Source: an uncultured Lachnospiraceae bacterium | GTDB lineage: Bacteria; Bacillota; Clostridia; Lachnospirales; Lachnospiraceae | Assembly (NCBI GenBank): GCA_947167135.1 | Contig: CAMVGV010000022.1 | Coordinates: 1-41,945 of the forward strand | Reading direction: 5' to 3' | Length of the DNA stretch: 41,945 nucleotides | Shown: positions 26,023 to 33,457 of the stretch, one piece after another | How the letters are laid out: every line of letters begins with the position of its first letter | How positions within the stretch are numbered: the first letter of the stretch is position 1 | Notes under the pieces: model-generated | Database searches by the model: none | Told to the model about the DNA's origin: nothing | Seen by the model: the letters and a program-made list of their open reading frames with translations, nothing else | Position numbers and translations under genes: made by a program

Positions 26023-27861
26023 TTATCCCTTCAAAAGCTCCATATTTTCCATATTCTTCGTAAGCTTCTGGAATTCCTTTGTTTCCTGTATCCCGTCCAC
26101 GCTTAAGGAATCCTTATATACCTTTAAGAGCTCCCCGTATCTTTTCTTTGATTCCAGATATTTCATGTGCTCCGTATAAGCATTTGCCCCCTCACCGCAG
26201 CTTTCCGCCTTTTTGTAGAATAAGCAGGCGTTCCTGTCATCACCTATACCCTGATACAGCTTTGCCATAGCAGTGTACCTCCCGGGCTCGCATTCCCCCT
26301 CCTCAAGGAGCTCCGCCATATCCATATATGAAAGGGCTTCCTTAAAGTATTCCCGCCTCTTTTCCGGATATTTCTCTCCGAGAAGCCTGCAAATGGCAGA
26401 CATCATATTTAATGACTGTCTCTCATATTCCTCCCCGTATATTTTGTCTTCCAGTAATTTCATCAATTCCTTCCCCTGACAGTAGCCCTCTGTCAGAACA
26501 GCAGAGACCTCCTTATTACTGTCTCCGTCTCTTTTCCTTCCTGCCTCCTCCGAAAGGATCAGACACATATCCGTGAATATCAGCTTACTTTTGATCCTTC
26601 TCTCCGTTTCCGCCACTCTGTCCGTATAATCCCGGAAGTCTCTCATATTTCTAAGGTAAAATAACGGTTCTTTGTCGAATGACGAAAGATAATCAGAAAT
26701 GTTCAGTAGATATTCTGTTTCCGGGTATTCCTTCCTGTCTGTCCCGGAAAAATAGGAGGCTGCTTTCTTAAAATTCCTTAGATCCTCAAAAGCCGTGAGA
26801 CCGCATTCAAACAGGAGATCATTCATTTTGTCCGTATCTCCGTAGCCGGAGCCTATGTACCCGTCCATCCTGTCAAGCCCATCCAGAGGTACACCCGCCT
26901 TTCTGTACAGCTTAAGGAGCCTCAGGTAGGCTTCATGCTCATAGCCGTTTATCTCTACTATTGCCCGGGTATAATACTTTTCCGCAAGACTCAGATCTCC
27001 GTCATACATTGCTTCATTTCCGGCTTCCACAGTTCTCCTGTATGCATCCGCCACGAGTACGTTTTTCTGTTTCTGCAGATAGCCGTAGTATAGGGCCGAA
27101 GCTACTATAAGGAGGCAGACCGTAACCACTGAGAAAGCAAGAAGCTTCCTTCCGAATCCCATACGCCTCTTTAGATCCTTTTCCATACTGTCCACGGTCT
27201 GGTATCTTTTACCGGGTTCCGGATTTACGGCCTTTTTAATCACTGCCCTGAGTGCCCTGTCCCTGCCGTCACCGGCCATTCTCTCCATTGTTTTCCCCAG
27301 TGAAAAGATATCCGATCTTACATCCGTTATTCCCTTGAGCTGTTCCGGAGCCGCATAACGTCTCGTTCCGAGTGACACGGAATCCTCTCCGCCCTTTTCA
27401 TATTTCTTTGATGTTCCGAAATCAATGAGGCAGACTGTGAGATCCGGTCTCACCATTATGTTTTCCGGCTTCATATCCCTGTATATCACCGGATTCTTTC
27501 TTTCGTGCAGTGCCTTCAGCGCTCTCATAAGCTGCAGGGAAAAATCGCAGGCATTTCTTTCAGCCAGCTCCGGATTAGCACGTATAAGGTCAGATAGATT
27601 CTTTCCCTCCACATACTCCATTACCAGGCAGGCCTTATCCTCCCACTTAAAGATGTCGGTTATACGGACGAGATTCGGATGCTTAATACTCCGGAGAACA
27701 TTCGCTTCCGATATCACTGCATCCGTAAGATAGGGCTCATCACAGCTTATGACCTTTATTGCCCATTTCATATGCAGTCTCAGATCCTCTGCCAGATAGA
27801 CTGTACTCATCCCTCCTTTTTTCAGCGGACGGATCAATCTGTACTTTTCACCGATAATCAA
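26023..27861 (-). CDS. Transmembrane Hanks-type serine/threonine kinase with TPR-like extracellular region
   Basis: A eukaryotic-type protein kinase of 612 residues. The kinase domain (about 1-215) has a glycine loop KKGGMSTVYLAE, Lys36 in AIKVI, YRDMKPENIM (a Y in place of H in HRD), IDFGTSK, and the activation-segment end GTRRYAAPEQL. One helix (about 240-262) separates it from about 345 residues of helical, TPR-like repeats such as EKYYTRAIVEINGY. PASTA repeats are absent, so it is not a PrkC ortholog by its sensor. Start is TTG at 27859-27861 with GGAGAG upstream. No phosphatase gene is adjacent. It has a separate promoter and a structured leader (27862-28072). Confidence 0.88.
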   Translation of the reverse strand: MIIGEKYRLIRPLKKGGMSTVYLAEDLRLHMKWAIKVISCDEPYLTDAVISEANVLRSIKHPNLVRITDIFKWEDKACLVMEYVEGKNLSDLIRANPELAERNACDFSLQLMRALKALHERKNPVIYRDMKPENIMVRPDLTVCLIDFGTSKKYEKGGEDSVSLGTRRYAAPEQLKGITDVRSDIFSLGKTMERMAGDGRDRALRAVIKKAVNPEPGKRYQTVDSMEKDLKRRMGFGRKLLAFSVVTVCLLIVASALYYGYLQKQKNVLVADAYRRTVEAGNEAMYDGDLSLAEKYYTRAIVEINGYEHEAYLRLLKLYRKAGVPLDGLDRMDGYIGSGYGDTDKMNDLLFECGLTAFEDLRNFKKAASYFSGTDRKEYPETEYLLNISDYLSSFDKEPLFYLRNMRDFRDYTDRVAETERRIKSKLIFTDMCLILSEEAGRKRDGDSNKEVSAVLTEGYCQGKELMKLLEDKIYGEEYERQSLNMMSAICRLLGEKYPEKRREYFKEALSYMDMAELLEEGECEPGRYTAMAKLYQGIGDDRNACLFYKKAESCGEGANAYTEHMKYLESKKRYGELLKVYKDSLSVDGIQETKEFQKLTKNMENMELLKG

Positions 27862-28037
27862 AGCACACTCTCCTTATGCAAAAATAAAAGCTTCCGTATC
27901 GTAAGCCTTTGAACGCCTGTCCTGCGTCAAACTGTAAAATTATTTATGAACAGCTCCTTATTTCATCGAAAATACAACGGGTTTTTACGGGCGAACGCCC
28001 ATAGAAACATCAGATCAATAATCAGAAAAACGTTGTG
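27862..28037 (-). promoter_or_regulatory. Structured leader of the kinase operon, with possible antiterminator
   Basis: About 176 bases from the predicted start site to the TTG. It contains a long stem with ACAACG/CGTTGT arms plus T5/A5 pairs, capped by GGGC/GCCC. A second stem follows, TTGA.CGC with GCG.TCAA (about 27907-27932). The terminator-like hairpin at 27877-27910 comes last. The second stem and the terminator share two bases, so they could compete. No known leader family recognised. Confidence 0.45.
27877..27910 (-). terminator. Terminator-like hairpin inside the kinase leader
   Basis: On the minus strand AAAGGCTT (27903-27910) pairs with AAGCTTTT (27886-27893), with one G-U pair and a 9-base loop, then ATTTTTG. 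It lies after the promoter at 28044-28072 and only 15-20 bases before the kinase start codon, so it can act as an attenuator, or end a short RNA. Confidence 0.6.
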
Positions 28038-28043
28038 AGTGAA

Positions 28044-28072
28044 ATGATAAAACGCCCCCGGATTTTTGTCAA
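28044..28072 (-). promoter_or_regulatory. Promoter of the kinase-Ig-ispG-polC unit
   Basis: On the minus strand: TTGACA (28067-28072), 17-base spacer, TATCAT (28044-28049). A perfect -35. The start is expected near 28037. Confidence 0.7.
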
Positions 28073-28086
28073 GAGCTTTCAGCATC

Positions 28087-28159
28087 TTTTTTCCCGGCTT
28101 TTTTTCCGGGCTTTTTTCCGATTTTTCCCCGGCTTTTTTCGGACTTTTTCCCGGCTTTT
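28087..28159. repeat. Seven phased A-tracts (GCCGGGAAAAA-type units)
   Basis: On the minus strand, runs of 4-7 A separated by GCCGGG-like blocks. On the plus strand the T-runs start at 28087, 28099, 28112, 28122, 28134, 28145 and 28156, that is every 10-13 bases. This is the spacing of intrinsically curved DNA, and it sits directly upstream of the kinase promoter and downstream of the rseP stop. Confidence 0.6.
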
Positions 28160-28189
28160 CCCCGGCAGAGCGGCGGACTTTCCCGGGGT

Positions 28190-29227
28190 TTATTTTCCGA
28201 AAATACGAGAAATGTCGTTATACATAACGCACATCATAAGTATAAGAAGACAGCACATTCCGAAAAAGTGGAAGCCTGCCTCTATCTTTTTATTTACGCC
28301 CTTTCCGGTCAGGGCTTCGATCAGCAGAAATACCAGTCTTCCACCGTCCAGAGCCGGGAACGGAAGGAGATTCATAACCCCCAGATCCGCACTTAAAAGA
28401 ATGGTAAGCTGAAGCATATTAAGCCATACGACGAAAAGCCCCTCCGGCTTTGATTCCTCGTACACATCGCCGACAACTCCGGCGACTCCCACCGGTCCTG
28501 CCAGATCGTCAAGCTCTGCACCTTTCTTAAATACACCGGCAATACTATAGACTGTCATTTCGATCCAGTATCTGACCTCTGAAAGACTGTAGCGGACGGT
28601 TAAAAGGGCATTCCCCTTCTGTCTTTCCCCGCCGAAGATACCGAGGAGATATCGTCCGGAACCGCTGTCATAACGGGGAATAATGACAGTTTCATATAAA
28701 AGCCCGTCCCGTTTGTAACGGACATTCATATTCTCTCCCTCGTGGAAAAGAATATACATGCTGATATCACGGTAAATGACCATTTTCCTGCCGTTTATCG
28801 AGACTATCTCGTCCCCCTCCATAAGTCCTGCATCCTGAGCGGGAAAGCCCTCCATAACATCGGAAACCACCGGTCTGTCATAGCCTATGCTTCCGATGAC
28901 AAAAAGTGAAAGAAAAAATGCCAGAACAAAATTCATAAAGGGTCCCGCAGCAACGGTTGAAAGCCTCGCCCATACCGGGGAATTGATAAATGATGTGGGG
29001 CTGTCCGATTCCTCTCCGTCAAAGCCCTCAAAAACGCAATTCCCCCCTAAGGGCAGTAGCCTCAGACTGTATTTCGTTTTGTTGTGTATACGGCTGAATA
29101 TCACAGGGCCGAAGCCGATATTGAATTCCTCTACACCGATGCCGCTCTTTTTCCCGATAATGAAGTGTCCGCCTTCGTGGACAAAGATCAGCACCGCAAT
29201 GATAATGAAAAACAGGATAAACCGCAT
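28190..29227 (-). CDS. rseP: RIP/site-2 intramembrane zinc metalloprotease
   Basis: A membrane protease that cuts transmembrane regulators, such as anti-sigma factors or signal-peptide remnants. Its 345 residues have the zinc motif FVHEGGHFIIG in the first helix (HExxH, about residues 16-20), a PDZ-like domain (about 115-195, SDVMEGFPAQDAGLMEGDEI), and the second-site motif PALDGGRLVF near residue 295. Length and layout match RseP/RasP/SpoIVFB-like proteins. It follows dxr by five bases. It is the conserved neighbour of dxr and cdsA in Firmicutes. In some genomes this locus is named rasP. Confidence 0.94.
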   Translation of the reverse strand: MRFILFFIIIAVLIFVHEGGHFIIGKKSGIGVEEFNIGFGPVIFSRIHNKTKYSLRLLPLGGNCVFEGFDGEESDSPTSFINSPVWARLSTVAAGPFMNFVLAFFLSLFVIGSIGYDRPVVSDVMEGFPAQDAGLMEGDEIVSINGRKMVIYRDISMYILFHEGENMNVRYKRDGLLYETVIIPRYDSGSGRYLLGIFGGERQKGNALLTVRYSLSEVRYWIEMTVYSIAGVFKKGAELDDLAGPVGVAGVVGDVYEESKPEGLFVVWLNMLQLTILLSADLGVMNLLPFPALDGGRLVFLLIEALTGKGVNKKIEAGFHFFGMCCLLILMMCVMYNDISRIFGK

Positions 29228-29232
29228 TTGAT

Positions 29233-30366
29233 CTACAAAAACCTCTCTCTTGTTTCCTTTTCACATTCAAAAATCCTGTCAAGGCCGGGATCCGGAATGC
29301 TTATGTGCCTCTCCATAGCCTGTTCTATCTTTTCCGCTATTTCCGGATACTTTATCTCGCCCTTAAGGAAGAGCTTCACTGCTTCCTCATTTGCAGCATT
29401 GAAAACCGTAGGCATGGTTCCGCCTGCTCTTGCAGCCTTCAGAGCCAGCTCAAGCCCCCTGAAGGTCTTCATGTCCGGTCTTTCAAAGGTCAGGCTTCCT
29501 ATCCTGAAAAGATCCAGCCTCTCCATTTTCAGGCTCATTCTCTCAGGGTAAAACAGGGCATACTGGATAGGCAGATGCATATCCGGGATCCCAAGCTCCG
29601 CTATAACCGCTCCGTCCTTAAACTGAACCCCGGAGTGGACTATGCTCTGGGGGTGGATCAGGACCTCGATATTATCATAATCCACATCAAACAGCCAGTG
29701 GGCCTCCATAACCTCAAGTCCCTTATTAACAAGAGTTGAAGAGTCAATGGTAACCTTCGGTCCCATGTCCCAGTTCGGATGCTTCAGAGCCTTTTCGGCG
29801 GTCATAGCTTCAAGCTCATCCGGACTCTTTCCCCGGAAGGGGCCGCCGCTTGCTGTCAGAAGAATCTTTTCCACAGCAGAATGCTTTTCTCCGTTCAGGG
29901 ACTGGAATATGGCAGAATGCTCCGAATCCACCGGAAGGAGCCTGACTCCGTTTTCATTAGCCTCCCTTGTAATGATATGTCCGGCTGTAACAAGAGTCTC
30001 CTTATTTGCCAGGGCAATATCGTGACCGGCTCTTATAGCCGCAAGTGTGGGCCTTATCCCTATCATTCCCACCATTGCTCCCACAGTGATATCGGAGTCG
30101 GCGGAGGCTGCCTCCATGATGCCGTCCATACCGGAAAGCACCTTTACCGGGGTATCGGCGGTCTTTATTTTCAGCTCCTCTGCAGCCTTTTCGTCATAGA
30201 GCGCGGCTATATCGGGCTTATACTTTCTTATCTGTTCCTCCATAAGAAAGACATTTTTCCCTGCAGCGATGGAAACCACAGAAAGTAAGGATGGATGTTC
30301 ATCAACTATATCCAGTGTCTGGGTTCCGATAGAACCTGTTGACCCGAGTATGCTTAGTTTTTTCAA
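29233..30366 (-). CDS. dxr: 1-deoxy-D-xylulose 5-phosphate reductoisomerase
   Basis: Catalyses the NADPH-dependent conversion of DXP to MEP, the committed step of the non-mevalonate isoprenoid pathway. The 377 residues begin LKKLSILGSTGSIGTQTLD, containing the nucleotide-binding GSTGSIG. Active-site landmarks are PVDSEHSAIFQ, LTASGGPFRG and TIDSSTLVNKGLEVMEAHWLF. I set the start at TTG 30364-30366 with AGGAGG six bases upstream. The open frame extends to 30468, but that part reads through a repeat (CHPERQRRIF) and is not coding. It follows cdsA, separated by a repeat array. Confidence 0.95.
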   Translation of the reverse strand: MKKLSILGSTGSIGTQTLDIVDEHPSLLSVVSIAAGKNVFLMEEQIRKYKPDIAALYDEKAAEELKIKTADTPVKVLSGMDGIMEAASADSDITVGAMVGMIGIRPTLAAIRAGHDIALANKETLVTAGHIITREANENGVRLLPVDSEHSAIFQSLNGEKHSAVEKILLTASGGPFRGKSPDELEAMTAEKALKHPNWDMGPKVTIDSSTLVNKGLEVMEAHWLFDVDYDNIEVLIHPQSIVHSGVQFKDGAVIAELGIPDMHLPIQYALFYPERMSLKMERLDLFRIGSLTFERPDMKTFRGLELALKAARAGGTMPTVFNAANEEAVKLFLKGEIKYPEIAEKIEQAMERHISIPDPGLDRIFECEKETRERFL

Positions 30367-30405
30367 ATTAGGCCTCCTGATTAATGTGTTATTCTGAGCG
30401 GGAAA

Positions 30406-30597
30406 GATCCTTCGCTGACGCTCAGGATGACAGAATGGCGCCCTTGTCATCCTTCGCGCCCCTGCCATCCTGAGGAGCGTTCGCGACGAAGGATCTTATC
30501 CTTCGCGCCCCTGTCATCCTGAGGAGCGTTCGCGACGAAGGATCTTATCCTTCGCGCCCCTGTCATCCTGAGGAGCGTTCGCGACGAAGGATCTTAT
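30406..30597. repeat. Palindrome plus three 49-bp tandem repeats between cdsA and dxr
   Basis: A single palindrome at 30406-30431 (GATCCTTCGC, loop TGAC, GCTCAGGATGAC) is followed by three 49-bp units at 30451-30499, 30500-30548 and 30549-30597. The second and third are identical; the first differs by one base. Each holds GTCATCCTGAG, a GCG-TT-CGC centre, then GAAGGATC. The last unit overlaps the cdsA TAA stop. The array sits inside the conserved operon; no terminator T-run is seen. Confidence 0.85.
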
Positions 30598-31445
30598 CGG
30601 TTCATAGTGCAGCAGAGTATGTAGATCACCGGTGCGGTTATTATGATAGAGTCAAAGCGGTCAAGAATCCCGCCATGACCCGGTATCACTTTTCCGTAAT
30701 CCTTTATTCCCTGATCCCTCTTTATACCCGAGGCAAAGAGATCACCGAACTGTGAAACCACAGCACCGGCTCCTGCCACCACAGCGAAGACAGCTATATT
30801 TCCATGGGTAATAAGTGCAAGTATCCCGCCGAACAGAGCAGCAAACATGGTGCCGCCGACAGCTCCCTCCACGGATTTTTTCGGTGAAAGCACCGGTGCC
30901 AGCTTATGCTTACCAAAAGCCCTGCCGGTAAAATACGCAAAGGTATCACAGATCCAGGAGGATATTACAACCAGTAAAACCTCTGTTAATCCGTTCTCCC
31001 GAAGCCTCAAAAGATAAAGAAAGGACAGCATAAAGGGAATATAAAGAAAGCCGAAGAAATCCCTTATTATCCGTACATTGTCATATTCGGGATAACGGGC
31101 AACAAAGCATATCATAAAAACCACAACCGAAATAACGATCGTGTATAGCATATATTCGTATCTTCTGCTTAAAAGGATAACCACATAGTACCCTACCGTG
31201 CATAAATACCCGGCTATTTCCGGCAGGGCTGTCTCATACAAAGGCTCTTTCCCGGAAAATTGCGGAGAAGAAAGAGCAGCAGGGTCTTTCCCTGCAGGAA
31301 TCCGCCTCACGGCCCTTAAGAATTCGCTGTAGCCTGTAATGGAAATAAAAAGAAGAAGGACCCACCACAGGAGTCCCCCGTAATACAGCCCTGCACCGAG
31401 TATCACTACAAGCACTACGGCGCTGAATACCCTTGTTCTCAGCAT
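30594..31445 (-). CDS. cdsA: Phosphatidate cytidylyltransferase
   Basis: A membrane enzyme that makes CDP-diacylglycerol from phosphatidate and CTP, feeding phospholipid synthesis. The 283 residues contain about eight helices. The CdsA signature is near the end: KDYGKVIPGHGGILDRFDSI. The LSPKKSVEGAVGG segment is also typical. It starts four bases after uppS. Its stop codon TAA (30594-30596) lies inside the last 49-bp repeat unit. Confidence 0.95.
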   Translation of the reverse strand: MLRTRVFSAVVLVVILGAGLYYGGLLWWVLLLFISITGYSEFLRAVRRIPAGKDPAALSSPQFSGKEPLYETALPEIAGYLCTVGYYVVILLSRRYEYMLYTIVISVVVFMICFVARYPEYDNVRIIRDFFGFLYIPFMLSFLYLLRLRENGLTEVLLVVISSWICDTFAYFTGRAFGKHKLAPVLSPKKSVEGAVGGTMFAALFGGILALITHGNIAVFAVVAGAGAVVSQFGDLFASGIKRDQGIKDYGKVIPGHGGILDRFDSIIITAPVIYILCCTMNR

Positions 31446-31449
31446 TTAC

Positions 31450-32166
31450 TCATTCCACCTGTTCTCCGGTCTTTCCGAAGCGCCTCTGCCTCGAAGAATA
31501 ATGTTCCAGAGCCTTTACCAACTCCTCTTCCGTAAAAGCAGGCCAGTGTACGTCCGTAAAATAGAACTCGGTGTAGGCACACTGCCAGAGAAGATAATTT
31601 GACAGCCTCATTTCTCCGCTAGTTCTGATGAGGAGGTCAGGATCGGGAATTCCCGCAGTATCAAGATGCGAGCTTATCATTTCCTCCGTCACAATCCCGT
31701 CCCCGGGAAGAATCCCTTTTTCCTTTTCTTTAAGGATCAGATTCACCGCCCTCACTATCTCATCACGGCTTCCGTAATTCAGGGCGATCTGAAAATTTAG
31801 CCCGTCAAAATCCCTGCTGAACTCCTCCAGCTCCCGGATACTTTTCTGAATATCCTCTGCGAGACCGGTCTTGTCTCCGATTATCCTTACCCGCATATGA
31901 TTCTTTTCCGCAGTATTCTTACAGGTCTTCAGATATGAACGTAAAAGATCCATAATAGCATTTACTTCATCCCCCGGTCTGGACCAGTTCTCCGTGGAAA
32001 AAGCATATACAGTGAGATATTTTATCCCCTTGTTCCAGGCGATACGACAGATGTTCTCCACATTTTTCGCGCCCTGGGTATGGCCGAAGGTTCTTGGCAT
32101 CCCTTTGGACTTCGCCCATCTGCCGTTACCATCAAGGATAATTGCCACATGCTGCGGTACGTTCAA
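31450..32166 (-). CDS. uppS: Undecaprenyl diphosphate synthase
   Basis: A cytoplasmic cis-prenyltransferase that elongates farnesyl diphosphate to the C55 carrier lipid for peptidoglycan. 238 residues. Motifs: ILDGNGRWAKSKGMPRTFGH at the N terminus with the catalytic Asp, YAFSTENWSRP, and the C-terminal LIRTSGEMRLSNYLLWQ. The start is TTG 32164-32166, overlapping the frr stop, with AAAGGAG upstream. It pairs with dxr/ispG in the same block. Confidence 0.96.
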   Translation of the reverse strand: MNVPQHVAIILDGNGRWAKSKGMPRTFGHTQGAKNVENICRIAWNKGIKYLTVYAFSTENWSRPGDEVNAIMDLLRSYLKTCKNTAEKNHMRVRIIGDKTGLAEDIQKSIRELEEFSRDFDGLNFQIALNYGSRDEIVRAVNLILKEKEKGILPGDGIVTEEMISSHLDTAGIPDPDLLIRTSGEMRLSNYLLWQCAYTEFYFTDVHWPAFTEEELVKALEHYSSRQRRFGKTGEQVE

Positions 32167-32720
32167 ACCGTCATGATCTCCTTTTCTTTCTCAGCTCCGG
32201 CTTCATCGATCTTTTTAATGAACTTATCCGTAACCTTCTGAAGCTCATCCTGAAGATCCTTTATAACATCCTCGGAAATATCCTCCGATTTTCCGAGCTT
32301 CTTCAAATGGTCAACACCGTCACGCCTGATATTTCTGACGGCAACCTTGCACTCCTCGCCCCTCTTCTTTACATCCTTGCAGAGCTCTTTTCTCCTGTCC
32401 TCTGTAAGCTCGGGAAAAACAAGACGGATAGCGGTACCGTCATTATTGGGATTGATCCCGATATCAGATGCCTGAAGTGCCTTTTCGATATCCTTTAACA
32501 GGCTCTTGTCATAGGGCTTTATCATGATCACCCTGGCTTCCGGAACGGAAACATTGCCTACCTGCTGCAAAGCAGTGGGAGTTCCGTAGTAATCCACCTT
32601 GATCTTGTCGAGTATATGTGGATTTGCCCTTCCTGCCCTTATGGAAGCAAGCTCTCCCTGAAGGTTCTCAAGGGATTTCTGCATCTTGTCCTCGTATTTA
32701 GCGATCCTTTCGTCTGACAT
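32163..32720 (-). CDS. frr: Ribosome recycling factor
   Basis: Splits post-termination ribosomes together with EF-G. 185 residues, the standard length. The conserved parts are SIRAGRANPHILDKI near the N terminus and ALQASDIGINPNNDGTAIRL in the middle. It lies between pyrH and uppS as in most Firmicutes. The AAGGAG ribosome binding site is about 15 bases from the ATG, longer than usual, with no nearer in-frame start. Confidence 0.97.
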   Translation of the reverse strand: MSDERIAKYEDKMQKSLENLQGELASIRAGRANPHILDKIKVDYYGTPTALQQVGNVSVPEARVIMIKPYDKSLLKDIEKALQASDIGINPNNDGTAIRLVFPELTEDRRKELCKDVKKRGEECKVAVRNIRRDGVDHLKKLGKSEDISEDVIKDLQDELQKVTDKFIKKIDEAGAEKEKEIMTV

Positions 32721-32744
32721 AGGCTTTTGCTCACGCTCCTTTCA

Positions 32745-33440
32745 TTAAACGGTAACCTCTGTACCGTCGAAATCTCCCGAAACAGCCTTTACAATGCTGT
32801 GTTCACCGTTTAACAGGAATACCCTCATCGGCATCCTGTTCTCCATAGCCATTATTGATGCGGTGAGATCCACCACCTGAAGCTTCTTTTCTATTACCTC
32901 CTCTATAGTGAGGCTTTTATATTTCCTGGCATCCGGATTGCTCTTGGGATCGCTGTCATAGACTCCGTCAACAGCCTTTGCAAGGAGTATCATATCCGCG
33001 TCTACTTCTATAGCGCGCAAAACCACTCCGGTGTCGGTGGAAAAGTAGGGATGACCGGTGCCCCCTGCGAAGAAAACGACCTGCCCCTTCGAGAAGTATT
33101 TATTTGCCCTGTCCTTTGAAAACAGCTTTGTAAAGCCCTCTATACCAAAGGGGGTAAGTATGGAGGTCATCATTCCCTCTGAACGGAATATCTCAGATAC
33201 GTAGATACAGTTCATAACCGTAGCCAGCATCCCTATCTGATCGGCCTTTGTCCTGTCGATACTTTCGCTGGTCCTGCCTCTCCAGAAATTGCCCCCGCCG
33301 ATAACTATTCCCACTTCCATGCCCTGCTTTACCAGAGCGGATACATCCTTTGCAACGGTACGGACAGTATCCTCATCAAAACCGGTCTTTTTCTCTCCCG
33401 AGAGAGCTTCTCCGGAGAGCTTCAGCATTACTCTTTTCAT
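32745..33440 (-). CDS. pyrH: UMP kinase
   Basis: Phosphorylates UMP to UDP. 231 residues of the amino-acid-kinase fold: KLSGEALSGEKK at the N terminus, GGGNFWRGRTSE for phosphate binding, and GTGHPYFSTDTGV for the nucleotide. In other Firmicutes rpsB and tsf precede it; here a bactofilin gene does, 17 bases away. The start is ATG with GGGGGTGG upstream. Confidence 0.96.
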   Translation of the reverse strand: MKRVMLKLSGEALSGEKKTGFDEDTVRTVAKDVSALVKQGMEVGIVIGGGNFWRGRTSESIDRTKADQIGMLATVMNCIYVSEIFRSEGMMTSILTPFGIEGFTKLFSKDRANKYFSKGQVVFFAGGTGHPYFSTDTGVVLRAIEVDADMILLAKAVDGVYDSDPKSNPDARKYKSLTIEEVIEKKLQVVDLTASIMAMENRMPMRVFLLNGEHSIVKAVSGDFDGTEVTV

Positions 33441-33457
33441 GCCACCCCCATATTCCG

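Noticed and set aside
28035-28412. Plus-strand Phe-rich 125-codon frame
   Set aside because: It comes from the T-runs of the phased tracts and overlaps rseP on the other strand.
30451-30597. CRISPR array or riboswitch tandem
   Set aside because: Two of three 49-bp units are identical over their whole length, so there are no spacers, and no riboswitch signature is seen.
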